Of a stretch of DNA of 64,000 nt, positions 9,535-17,864 are shown one piece after another. The translations under genes were made by a program, and so were the position numbers. Source of the stretch: Streptomyces noursei ATCC 11455 (GTDB taxonomy: Bacteria; Actinomycetota; Actinomycetes; Streptomycetales; Streptomycetaceae). The stretch covers positions 6,882,001-6,946,000 of the forward strand of contig NZ_CP011533.1 in NCBI RefSeq assembly GCF_001704275.1, read 5' to 3'. Each line of letters starts with the position of its first letter. Position 1 is the first letter of the stretch. The notes under the pieces were generated by a model. That model did not search any database, was not told the origin of the DNA, and was given only the letters and a program-made list of their open reading frames with translations.

Positions 9535-9672
9535 CTTCGTCGTGGTGCTTCCGCGTGTCGTCCGATGGGCGCCGCCGATGCGTCTTTGTGCTGGTCGGAC
9601 GGGTGTGGTTGGAGGGTGACCGGCGTGCCGCGGCGCTGCGTGCGAGCTGCGCGGGAGGCTGGGCGCGGCGGA

Positions 9673-9695
9673 TTGTCAGTGGCGTCTGCTTTGCT
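9673..9695 (+). promoter_or_regulatory. PafBC-like damage promoter motif (imperfect -10) before the SNF2 operon
   Basis: TTGTCAGTG (9673-9681), 8 bp, then TTTGCT (9690-9695). The upstream element is perfect; the -10 has T instead of the conserved A at its second base. Start of transcription would be near 9702, some 180 nt before the SNF2 ATG. Confidence 0.5.
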
Positions 9696-9882
9696 CGACA
9701 TCACGCAGAGCCGCGGCGGCGGAAGCGCCGCGGAAGGCCGCGACGGAACCGCAAGTGCACCAAGAGAGACAAGGGGAGGGCGGAAGCGAGCCGGGCAGGG
9801 AGGTGTGGGGCGGCCGTCCGAGGAACGCGCCGCGGCCGTCGGTGATCGCCGCGGCCGCCGGAGAACGACGGGGGAGGGCGAC

Positions 9883-12800
9883 ATGGCGACGACCGTAGAC
9901 TCGCAGGTCGGGGACGTAACAGAAGGCAAGCGGGCACGAGGGGCCCGGTGGGCGCCGTTACCGGCGTCGAAGGATCCGACGGCAGGGGACGGCATGGCGA
10001 GGTGGCAGGAGGCGTCGAGAGGGGCGCCTCGGCCGTCGATCACCCCTGCCGAGGGAGCGCCCATGGCGGGGCGTGCGGCAGACGGGGCGGCCCCCGACGT
10101 GACGGGGTGTGCCGCGATCTTCCTGCCCGCCCGGACGCCGCGCGCCGGGGCGGTCGCCTTCTGGCGGCCGGACGGTGGGCCGCTGCCCGACACCGTGGCC
10201 GGTGCGACCGAGGGGGACGCCGGCCACCAGGAGGCGAGGCCGCAGGGCGAGGTCGCGCAACTGACCGTCGCCCGGCGGCACGGCAACGGGGCGCGGAGCC
10301 GTACGGTGCCGGCCCTGGTGCTTCCCCTGCCCGAGGCCGTTCCGGTGCTGGTCCGGGCCCGGCACGCCCCCGACGCCCACCCCGCCGCGGCCTGCTGGGG
10401 CGCGGCCACCCTGCACGCCCTGCACCTCGCCGCCCGCGGCCGCCTGCTGCCGGGGCTGACCGGAGAGGACGCCGACGCCTGGCGGGCCGGCCCGCTCGAC
10501 CCGGACGACGTCGCGCACCTGCGGGCCATCGCCGCCGCCATGCCGGGAGAGGCGTACGCCGCACCGCTGCCCGGCAGCCGGCCACTGCAACTCCCCGATC
10601 CGGCCGCCCTGGTGCGAGCGTTCGTCGACGCCGTCGTGGACACCCTGCCGCGTACTCCGGCCGCGGCACTGGTGGCCGCTGCCCCGTTCGCCGCGACGGC
10701 GCCGCAGCACCTCCCCGCCGCCCGGGAGTGGGCGGCCGAGGTCGCGGCCGGTACCGACGCCGGGGTGGGGCTCTCGCTCCGCCTCGACCTCGCTCCGCAC
10801 CAGCTCTTCGACGGCAGGGGGGAGGACACGCCCGCGGAGGAGGGCGTGCCGGGCCGGGCCGGAGGAGCGGCCACGTCCGGAGCCGCCGAGGAGCGCCGCG
10901 CCGGGGCGGCCGTCCTCCAGGTCCACAGCCGCACCGACCCGACCCTGGTGGCCGACGCCCGACAGCTGTGGGAGGGTGAGGCGCCCGACCCCTTCGGCCC
11001 GCGGTCCTGCGCCGACACGCTCCTCGCGCTACGCCGGGCCACCCGTGTCTGGCCTCCGCTCGGCCGCCTTCTGGAGCGCCCCGTCCCCGACGTGCTCCCG
11101 CTCAGCGAGGACGAGTTGTACGACCTGCTGGCCGAGGCGGCGGGGCGCCTCGGCGCCGCCGGGGTGGCCGTCCACTGGCCCAGGGAGCTGACCCGCGGCC
11201 TGACGGCGGCGGCGGTGCTGCGACCCGCGCCGGGGTCGGCGGCGGACGGTTTCGGCTTCTTCGACGCCGGTCAACTGGCACAGTTCCGATGGCAGTTGGC
11301 CATGGACGGCGTGCCGCTCAGCGAGGCGGAGATGGACGCCCTCGCCGAGGCGCACCGCCCGATGGTGCGGCTGCGCGACCAGTGGGTCCTGGTCGACCCC
11401 GGGCTGGTCCGCAAGGCACGCAAACGCGAACTGGGCTATCTGGACCCGGCCGGAGCGCTCGCCGCGACGCTCGACGGCACCGCGGAGGTGGACGGCGAGA
11501 AGGTCGAGGTGGTGCCCCTGGGCGCGCTCGCCGCCCTGCGCTCCCGGCTCACCACCCAGGAGCGTCCGCTGCCCCAGCCGCCCGGACTCCGCGCGACCCT
11601 GCGCGACTACCAACTGCGCGGCATGGCCTGGCTCGACACCATGGTCTCGACCGGGCTGGGCGGTTGCCTGGCCGACGACATGGGCCTGGGCAAGACCATC
11701 ACCGTCATCGCACTCCACCTCCACCGGCGGCCCTCCGCGCCCGTCCTCGTCGTCTGCCCCGCCTCCCTGCTCGGCAACTGGCAGCGCGAGATCGAGCGCT
11801 TCGCCCCCGGCACGCCCGTGCGTCGCTTCCACGGCGCCGGCCGCAGCCTCGACGGCGTGGACGGCGGCTTCGTGCTCACGACCTACGGGACGATGCGCGG
11901 CAGCGCCACCGAACTGGGCGGCCGTAGCTGGGCATGGGTCGTCGCCGACGAGGCGCAGCACGTGAAGAACCCGCGTTCCTCGACCGCCAGGGCGCTGCGC
12001 GGAATCAAGGCCCCCGCGCGGATCGCGCTCACCGGCACGCCCGTCGAGAACAACCTCTCCGAGCTGTGGGCGCTGCTGGACTGGACGACCCCCGGGCTGC
12101 TCGGCCCGCTCAAGACGTTCCGTGCGCTGCACGCCCGGGAGGTCGAGGGCGGCGAGGACCCGCGCGCGGCGGAACGACTGGCCCGATTGGTACGGCCGTT
12201 CATCCTGCGCCGCAAGAAGTCCGACCCCGGGATCGTGCCCGAACTCCCGCCCAAGACCGAGACGGACCATCCGGTCCCGCTGGGGCGCGAACAGGCCGCC
12301 CTGTATCAGGCCGTGGTGCGCGAGACCCTGGCCCGGATCGAGAGCGCCGAGGGCATGGCGCGGCGCGGCCTGGTGATGAAGCTGCTCACCGCCCTCAAGC
12401 AGATCTGCAATCACCCCGCGCAGTACCTCAAGGAGACCGCTCCGGGACTCGCCGCGCGTTCCGGGAAGCTCGAACTGCTCGACGAACTCCTGGCCACCAT
12501 CCTCGCGGAGGGCGGCGCCACCCTGGTCTTCACGCAGTACGTCGGGATGGCTCGGCTGCTCGAACGCCATCTCGCGGTCCGGGGCGTCCCCCACCAACTC
12601 CTGCACGGGGGAACTCCGGTGGCCGAACGGGAGAGGATGGTCGAGCGCTTCCAGTCGGGCCGGACGCCGGTCTTCCTGCTGTCCCTGAAGGCGGCCGGCA
12701 CCGGCCTGAATCTCACCCGCGCCGGACACGTCATCCACTACGACCGCTGGTGGAACCCGGCGGTGGAGGAGCAGGCCACCGACCGCGCCTACCGCATCGG

Positions 12801-12984
12801 CCAGACCCAACCCGTCCAGGTCCACCGGCTGATCACCGAGGGCACCGTGGAGGACAACATCGCCCAACTCCTCACCGCCAAGAAGGCGCTCGCCGACGCG
12901 GTGCTCTCCGGTGGCGAGGGCGCACTCACCGAGCTGACCGACGCCGAACTCGCCGATCTCGTCTCCCTGAGGAGGGCCGGATGA
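9883..12984 (+). CDS. SNF2-family DEAD/DEAH-box helicase
   Basis: A 1033-residue Swi2/Snf2-type ATPase. Residues ~1-560 hold the actinobacterial accessory region (CAAIFLPARTPRAGAVAFW near the start; SNF2-associated part ending WVLVDPGLVRKARKRELGYL). The motor follows: LRDYQLRGMAWLDTM, Walker A DDMGLGKTITVIAL near 597-610, DEAQHVKNPRSSTARAL near 688, LTGTPVENNLSELW, KQICNHPAQYL, VFTQYVGMARLLERHL, and motif VI EEQATDRAYRIGQTQPVQVH near 965. Such enzymes translocate on duplex DNA or remodel nucleoprotein. ATG 9883 is preceded by GGGGGAGGG; a later ATG at 10063 is possible. Its stop overlaps the next start (ATGA), implying translational coupling with the SWIM protein. Confidence 0.93.
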   Translation: MATTVDSQVGDVTEGKRARGARWAPLPASKDPTAGDGMARWQEASRGAPRPSITPAEGAPMAGRAADGAAPDVTGCAAIFLPARTPRAGAVAFWRPDGGPLPDTVAGATEGDAGHQEARPQGEVAQLTVARRHGNGARSRTVPALVLPLPEAVPVLVRARHAPDAHPAAACWGAATLHALHLAARGRLLPGLTGEDADAWRAGPLDPDDVAHLRAIAAAMPGEAYAAPLPGSRPLQLPDPAALVRAFVDAVVDTLPRTPAAALVAAAPFAATAPQHLPAAREWAAEVAAGTDAGVGLSLRLDLAPHQLFDGRGEDTPAEEGVPGRAGGAATSGAAEERRAGAAVLQVHSRTDPTLVADARQLWEGEAPDPFGPRSCADTLLALRRATRVWPPLGRLLERPVPDVLPLSEDELYDLLAEAAGRLGAAGVAVHWPRELTRGLTAAAVLRPAPGSAADGFGFFDAGQLAQFRWQLAMDGVPLSEAEMDALAEAHRPMVRLRDQWVLVDPGLVRKARKRELGYLDPAGALAATLDGTAEVDGEKVEVVPLGALAALRSRLTTQERPLPQPPGLRATLRDYQLRGMAWLDTMVSTGLGGCLADDMGLGKTITVIALHLHRRPSAPVLVVCPASLLGNWQREIERFAPGTPVRRFHGAGRSLDGVDGGFVLTTYGTMRGSATELGGRSWAWVVADEAQHVKNPRSSTARALRGIKAPARIALTGTPVENNLSELWALLDWTTPGLLGPLKTFRALHAREVEGGEDPRAAERLARLVRPFILRRKKSDPGIVPELPPKTETDHPVPLGREQAALYQAVVRETLARIESAEGMARRGLVMKLLTALKQICNHPAQYLKETAPGLAARSGKLELLDELLATILAEGGATLVFTQYVGMARLLERHLAVRGVPHQLLHGGTPVAERERMVERFQSGRTPVFLLSLKAAGTGLNLTRAGHVIHYDRWWNPAVEEQATDRAYRIGQTQPVQVHRLITEGTVEDNIAQLLTAKKALADAVLSGGEGALTELTDAELADLVSLRRAG

Positions 12985-14534
12985 GTCCCGGACACCTGCG
13001 CCGGGCCGTGGCCCCGGGGCGTGCCGCGGCGGCGGACCGGCTGGTCCGCGCCGACCGTTCGCGCACCTTCCCGCCGCTGCCGGGCCCCGACGGCCCCGAC
13101 GGGTCGCAGACGGAATCCTGGTGGGGCCGGTCCTGGCTGACGGCGCTGGAGAGCAGTGCGCTCGACGCCGCCCGCCTGGGCCGGGGCCGGGCCTACGCCC
13201 GCGACGGGCACGTCGACACGATCAACATCACCCCGGGCCGGGTGATCGCCACCGTACGAGGCAGCCGCCCCCGCCCGTACAGCGCCGAGGTCCGCGTCAG
13301 GACGCTGACCGAGCAGGAGTGGGACGCCCTCCTGGACGGCGTCGCCGCCCGTCCCGACCGGCTCACCGCGCTGCTGGCCAAGGAGTTGCCCCGCGCGCTG
13401 GCCGAGGGGGAGGTGCCGCTCCTCCCGGGGCCGGGGGAGTTGACGCCCCGCTGCTCGTGCCCGGACAGCGGCCGGCCCTGCAAGCACGCCGCAGCGCTCT
13501 GCTTCCAGGTGGCCCGGTTGCTGGACGCCGACCCCTTCGTCCTGCTGCTGATCCGTGGCCGGGGCGAGCGCGAGCTCCTCGACGAGCTCGCGCGCCGCAA
13601 CGCCGGTCACGGCGCGCGGGAGGACCGGGGACGGGCCGCGGCCCTGGCCGCCCTGGCATCCGGGAGCGGGGGGGCGTCCTCGGAGCCCGCGTCCGGTGCG
13701 GAGCCAGGGGGCCCCTCGGCGACCGGGCGCGCGCCCGCGTCCGGGCCCGGCGTTGCCGGTGCGCCCGGATGCGGAGCGGTGGACCGCTCCGCATCGCCCG
13801 GTGCGGTGCGGTCCGGAACGGCCGTCGAGAGCGGTGGACGGACCGCGTCACCGGCGGCCGCACCCCGCGGTGTCCTCGCCCGGGAGGCGCTCGCCGATCG
13901 GCCCCGGCCGTCGCTTCCGCCGCCCGCGGCGTTGCCGGCCGAGCCCGGTCGGCCACCGGCCCTCCCGGACACCGGCGATCTCCCGTTCGACGCCGCCACT
14001 CTCGAACTCCTCGCCGCCGACGCCGTGGCACGCGCCCATGCCTTCCTGGCCGCCGCCGGGCCCGCCGGGGGCGGTGGTCCGGCCGGCCCCGGTCCGTTCG
14101 CGACGCTGCCCGTCTGGGAGGACGCCGTCCGGCTGGCCGCGACGGCCCACCCCACGGCCGGTCTGACCGCCACCACGCGCGCCCTGTACCGCGAGGTCGC
14201 GGCGGCGACCGGCCGCACCCCCGCGGACATCGCGCGTTCCGTCGCCGCCTGGCGACAGGGCGGCCCCGAGGGACTCGCCCTCCTGGAGCGCACCTGGAAT
14301 CCCCCGGCCGGCGACTTCGATCGGGCCCGCAGCGCCCTCCTGGCCGCCGGACTGCCGGCGCTGCGTCCGCACCACAACCACCTCACCGACGCCGTCCGCG
14401 GCCTTCAGCTGCGCTTCGGCCGTGACCACCGCTGGTATCCCTACGAGTCCGAGCCCGGGGCCGAGGACTGGTGGCCCACCGGCCCCGCGGCACCGGACCC
14501 CGTGGGCGCCCTGACCACCCTGCTGGCACGATGA
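12981..14534 (+). CDS. SWIM zinc-finger protein, partner of the SNF2 helicase
   Basis: A 517-residue protein whose ATG overlaps the SNF2 stop. It opens with TESWWGRSWLTALESSALDA and AYARDGHVDTINITPGRVIA. The SWIM finger is CSCPDSGRPCKHAAALCF (residues ~157-174), with the CxC...CxH zinc ligands intact. Residues ~220-320 are Ala/Gly/Pro-rich and look disordered, while the C-terminal ~180 residues are helical. SWIM domains bind DNA or protein and are frequent neighbours of bacterial SNF2 ATPases, so it probably recruits or regulates the helicase. Its own stop overlaps the start of the XPB-like gene. Confidence 0.9.
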   Translation: MSPGHLRRAVAPGRAAAADRLVRADRSRTFPPLPGPDGPDGSQTESWWGRSWLTALESSALDAARLGRGRAYARDGHVDTINITPGRVIATVRGSRPRPYSAEVRVRTLTEQEWDALLDGVAARPDRLTALLAKELPRALAEGEVPLLPGPGELTPRCSCPDSGRPCKHAAALCFQVARLLDADPFVLLLIRGRGERELLDELARRNAGHGAREDRGRAAALAALASGSGGASSEPASGAEPGGPSATGRAPASGPGVAGAPGCGAVDRSASPGAVRSGTAVESGGRTASPAAAPRGVLAREALADRPRPSLPPPAALPAEPGRPPALPDTGDLPFDAATLELLAADAVARAHAFLAAAGPAGGGGPAGPGPFATLPVWEDAVRLAATAHPTAGLTATTRALYREVAAATGRTPADIARSVAAWRQGGPEGLALLERTWNPPAGDFDRARSALLAAGLPALRPHHNHLTDAVRGLQLRFGRDHRWYPYESEPGAEDWWPTGPAAPDPVGALTTLLAR

Positions 14535-16492
14535 CTAACCTCAAGGTCGTGGAAGGTCTCGACGCACTCACCCGCTCGCTCGCGCAGCGCACCCCCGAAC
14601 AGCTCGCCGCACTCCTCACCCGGCACGCCGAGCCGCTCGCCCGCCGGCCCGCGCCCACCGAACTCCGCGGTCTGGCAGGCGCGTTGTGGTCCTACGAAAC
14701 CCTCCACCACGTGGTGCTGCACCTGGATCACCCCCGGCTGCAGGTGCTCGCCACCGCGGCCCGCATCAGCCAGCAGCGGGCCGCCCGGGACGCCGCCGCG
14801 CCCGCCGCCCCCGCCCCGGGCGCCGACTACCAGTCCCTGATGGCCCACCGACTGTCCTTCCCGCAGTTGGCCAGTGAACCGGTCCTCCCCGAGGACATCT
14901 ACGCGGCGCTCGGCGCCACCGCCCCCGGAGCCGGGCGGAGCGTCGCCGAAGCCGCCCTGGACGCCCTCTGCATGGACGGCCTCGCCGCCGCCACCGAGGA
15001 CGGCGCCGTCGTCGTGCCGCCGCGCGTCCCGCAACTCCTCGCCGCCCACGACCTCGGCCCGTTCACGCCGCACGCCCCGGCGCCCTTCCCCGAGGGCGCC
15101 GCGCCGCACGACCGGCGTCCCGGCGCCCCGACCGTGCCCGCCCCGCGGACCTCGGCGCACGACGAGTCCCAGGCGTCCGCGGCGCACCTGGCCGCCACTG
15201 TGGAGCGGCTGCTCGCCTCCCTGGCCACCGAGCCCGCCACGCTCCGCAAATCAGGCGGGCTGACCGTCCGCGAGGTCAAGCGCCTGGCCAAGGCGGCCGG
15301 CGCCACCGAACCGCACACCCGACTCCTGCTCGATCTCGCCCTGGCCGCGGGCCTGATCGCGCTGACCCGCAGCCCGTCGGGGATCACCGCGCTGCCCACC
15401 CACGCCTACGACGACTGGCTCGGCCGCCCGCCCGGCGCCCGCCTCGCGCCCGTCCTGGCCGCCTGGTACGCCCTCTGGGACGTCCCCACCCACACCCCGT
15501 TCGGCGAGACCCCGACCGCCCTGATCCGTGGCCACGACCGGCACGCCCCCGCGCTCCGGCACGCCCTCCTCGCCGCCCTGGCCGAGGTCCCCACGGGCGC
15601 CGCCGGCCCGACGTGCCCGCCCCTGCCGCTGCCCGGCTCACCGGAGGACGAGGCCGTCCTCGTGTCCCTGCGGCACCTGCTCAGGACGGCGGACTGGCAC
15701 CGTCCGCTCGCCGTCACCGAGCAGCCGACGGCCGAGGAGCGCGCCCTCCACACCCTCCACGAGGCGGCCTCCCTCGGGCTCACCGCCCACGGCACCCTCA
15801 CCCCGCTCGGCCGGGCCCTGCTCGCCGACCCGACGGACCTCGACGAGCCGCTGCGCGACCTGCTCCCGCCGCCCGTCGAACAGGCCCATCTCCAGGCCGA
15901 CCTGACCGCCGTCGTGCCCGGCCGGCCCGCCCCCGCGCTCGCCGACCTGCTCACCTCCGCAGCCGACCGCGAGTCCGAGGGCCATGCCGTGACCTGGCGC
16001 TTCACCCCCGGGTCCGTCCGCCGCGCGCTGGACTCCGGCCACACCGCCGCCACCCTCCGCGACGCCCTCACCGCCGCCTCGGCCACCGGCACCCTGCCGC
16101 AGCCCCTCGGCTACCTCGTCCAGGACACCGCCCGCACCCACGGCCGGATGCGGGTGGTGCCCGCCGCCTGCTGCATCCGCTCCGACGACGAGTCCCTGAT
16201 CGCCGAACTCGCCGCCCACCACGCCCTGCGCGCGTTGGAGCTGCGTGCCCTCGCCCCGACCGTCCTGGTCAGTGCCCGCCCGCCGGCCGCCACCCTGGAC
16301 GCCCTGCGCGCCGCGGGCTACGCCCCCGCGCTGGAGGCCGGCACCGGCGCCGCCACCGTCGAACGGCTCCCCGTCCACCGCACGGCGGCGCCCGGCCCCG
16401 CCCGCGATCCGCACGCCACGCTCGCCCTCGCCCGGCGCCTCCTGGGACACCGGGCGGCGTCCCAGGAGAGCACCACAAGTGGAAGCAGCTGA
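14531..16492 (+). CDS. XPB/Ssl2-like helicase-associated protein (no ATPase motifs)
   Basis: A 653-residue protein coupled by ATGA to the SWIM gene. It starts MTNLKVVEGLDALTRSLAQR. Several winged-helix-like stretches follow, for example LRKSGGLTVREVKRLAKAAG and TEPHTRLLLDLALAAGLIAL. The segment AVTWRFTPGSVRRALDSGHT with GTLPQPLGYLVQDTARTHGR is characteristic of the actinobacterial helicase C-terminal (XPB/Ssl2-like) family. I find no Walker A or DEAD motif, so it should not hydrolyse ATP alone; in other actinobacteria such proteins are annotated as companions of XPB helicases. Its place in the SNF2-SWIM operon suggests a three-subunit nucleic-acid remodelling machine. Confidence 0.8.
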   Translation: MTNLKVVEGLDALTRSLAQRTPEQLAALLTRHAEPLARRPAPTELRGLAGALWSYETLHHVVLHLDHPRLQVLATAARISQQRAARDAAAPAAPAPGADYQSLMAHRLSFPQLASEPVLPEDIYAALGATAPGAGRSVAEAALDALCMDGLAAATEDGAVVVPPRVPQLLAAHDLGPFTPHAPAPFPEGAAPHDRRPGAPTVPAPRTSAHDESQASAAHLAATVERLLASLATEPATLRKSGGLTVREVKRLAKAAGATEPHTRLLLDLALAAGLIALTRSPSGITALPTHAYDDWLGRPPGARLAPVLAAWYALWDVPTHTPFGETPTALIRGHDRHAPALRHALLAALAEVPTGAAGPTCPPLPLPGSPEDEAVLVSLRHLLRTADWHRPLAVTEQPTAEERALHTLHEAASLGLTAHGTLTPLGRALLADPTDLDEPLRDLLPPPVEQAHLQADLTAVVPGRPAPALADLLTSAADRESEGHAVTWRFTPGSVRRALDSGHTAATLRDALTAASATGTLPQPLGYLVQDTARTHGRMRVVPAACCIRSDDESLIAELAAHHALRALELRALAPTVLVSARPPAATLDALRAAGYAPALEAGTGAATVERLPVHRTAAPGPARDPHATLALARRLLGHRAASQESTTSGSS

Positions 16493-16546
16493 TCCGCCCC
16501 GCGGCGTCGAAGGAGGCGCGGGCGGCGCGGGCGGGGCGTCGCCCGG

Positions 16547-17623
16547 CTACTCGTACTCCGTGCCGCCCTTGCGGGTCAGATAGGCGTCGCCGACCATCTT
16601 GGCGATGGCCCGTCCGCCCAGTTCCGTGCTGTGGCGGCCGGACAGCGGACGGATCACCACCCCCTCCCGGAGGTGCACCGCCCGCCCGGACACCGTCTCG
16701 CGGCCCTCGGCCAACTCCCGTACCCGCTGTGCCTCGTACGGGCCGCTGAACAGCGTCGGCACCACCGGAAGCCGCCCGTTCAGGACCCTCGTCAACTCCT
16801 GTGGATCCAGCCACCGCACCCCGTCGCCGTCGGCCACCGCGATGTCGAAGACCGCGTACCCCGGAACTCCCCGCCGGCCGTCCGCGCCGTAGCCGAGGTC
16901 CTGGACGCCGTCGCCGTACACCTCGCCGAAGATGCCGACCCGCGATGCCCCCAGCTCCCCGGCCAGTTCCGCGGCGACCTTCGGGAGGCCGTGCCCGCGC
17001 ACCGCCCGCCAGTACAGGTTCCCGGGGGCCTCGGCCAGCGCCAGTCGCTGGGCGCCCAGCCCCTTGGACGTCACCTGTACCCGGCCGTCGCCGGTGTGGT
17101 AGGTCAGGCTGCAGGCGGTGCCGTGCACCTTCTCGGTGACCGCCACCGGTTCGCCCTCGGGGAACGCCGTCGGATACCGCTTCAGGTTCTCGATGTCGAT
17201 CCACGGCAGCAGATCCGGCGCCGGTTCGACGTCCCCGCTCATCGAAATCGGCACCGGCGGGACCCACTTCACGATCCCGAGCTCCGCCGCGAAGTCCGTG
17301 CCGTCCCGGTGCGCGCGGGCCAGATCGACGCCGGCCAGCGCCCGCGGGCGGCACACGATGCCCTGGGACAGCTCGCCGCGCAGACGGATCGCCTTGACCC
17401 GGTTGGCGGCGGCGCCGGCCAGCCTGCCCGTCAGGCCCAGCTCGGCCAGCAGCCCCTCCGGGAGCACCGCCTGCTCCGGTATGTAGACCGCGAAGTCACC
17501 CGTCCGGTAGGCCCCCTTGGCGACGACCGCCCTGTACAGGCCCACCTGCGCGAGCTCCAGCGCGTCGGCGTTGGGATGCTCATGGACCGTCAGTTCCTCG
17601 ACCGTGACGCGCAGCGTCGACAT
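16547..17623 (-). CDS. ATP-dependent RNA ligase, Deinococcus DRB0094 (Rnl5) type
   Basis: A 358-residue nucleotidyltransferase. The N-terminal ~120 residues form the OB-like module specific to this family (STLRVTVEELTVHEHPNADA, YIPEQAVLP). The adenylylation motif EKVHGTA places the catalytic lysine at residue 165. Further motifs are GIFGEVYG (motif III region), REGVVIRPL (motif IV) and IAKMVGDAYL (motif V). Deinococcus homologues seal 3'-OH/5'-phosphate nicks in RNA, preferably on a duplex. ATG 17623 was preferred over an upstream ATG because it fits the family N-terminus and has a G-rich ribosome site. It is divergent from the STAND ATPase across a 241-bp region and convergent with the helicase operon. 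Confidence 0.9.
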   Translation of the reverse strand: MSTLRVTVEELTVHEHPNADALELAQVGLYRAVVAKGAYRTGDFAVYIPEQAVLPEGLLAELGLTGRLAGAAANRVKAIRLRGELSQGIVCRPRALAGVDLARAHRDGTDFAAELGIVKWVPPVPISMSGDVEPAPDLLPWIDIENLKRYPTAFPEGEPVAVTEKVHGTACSLTYHTGDGRVQVTSKGLGAQRLALAEAPGNLYWRAVRGHGLPKVAAELAGELGASRVGIFGEVYGDGVQDLGYGADGRRGVPGYAVFDIAVADGDGVRWLDPQELTRVLNGRLPVVPTLFSGPYEAQRVRELAEGRETVSGRAVHLREGVVIRPLSGRHSTELGGRAIAKMVGDAYLTRKGGTEYE

Positions 17624-17714
17624 GCCGTCCCCCCGTTTCCCGTTGCTGTTTCCGTGGTGAGGCGCTCCGTGCCGGGCGTCGCCCGGCCGGAGTCCCGGAT
17701 CCACTGTGATCGAG

Positions 17715-17754
17715 CCGCTGTCGACCGGCGACCGATTTTCCCGCTGTCGACCGG
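17715..17754. repeat. direct repeat CCGCTGTCGACCGG x2 between RNA ligase and STAND gene
   Basis: Two perfect 14-bp copies at 17715-17728 and 17741-17754, 26 bp apart, so they face nearly the same side of the helix. They lie in the divergent promoter region and are a candidate binding site for a shared regulator. Confidence 0.55.
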
Positions 17755-17818
17755 TTGCGATCGGGAGCTGGGGGAGGGAGACGAAGGCGGTGTCCGCGCG
17801 ACGCACCGCCGCGCCGCG

Positions 17819-17841
17819 TTGTCAGTGGCGTCAAGTAGCGT
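17819..17841 (+). promoter_or_regulatory. PafBC-like damage promoter of the STAND ATPase gene
   Basis: TTGTCAGTG (17819-17827), exactly 8 bp, then TAGCGT (17836-17841). Both elements match the mycobacterial RecA-independent damage-promoter consensus. The predicted start is near 17848, some 17 nt before the ATG at 17865. Confidence 0.72.
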
Positions 17842-17864
17842 TTTCCCGTACGGAGTCGACCAAG

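Larger units (their letters stand above)
9316..9882. other. 567-bp divergent regulatory region between two helicase loci
   Basis: It lies between the SF1 helicase (reverse) and the SNF2 helicase (forward). It carries a 22-bp perfect palindrome (9445-9466), a perfect DnaA-type box (9526-9534) and a PafBC-like damage promoter (9673-9695). A leader of about 180 nt would precede the SNF2 start. I see no coding frame with the expected codon bias. Confidence 0.6.
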
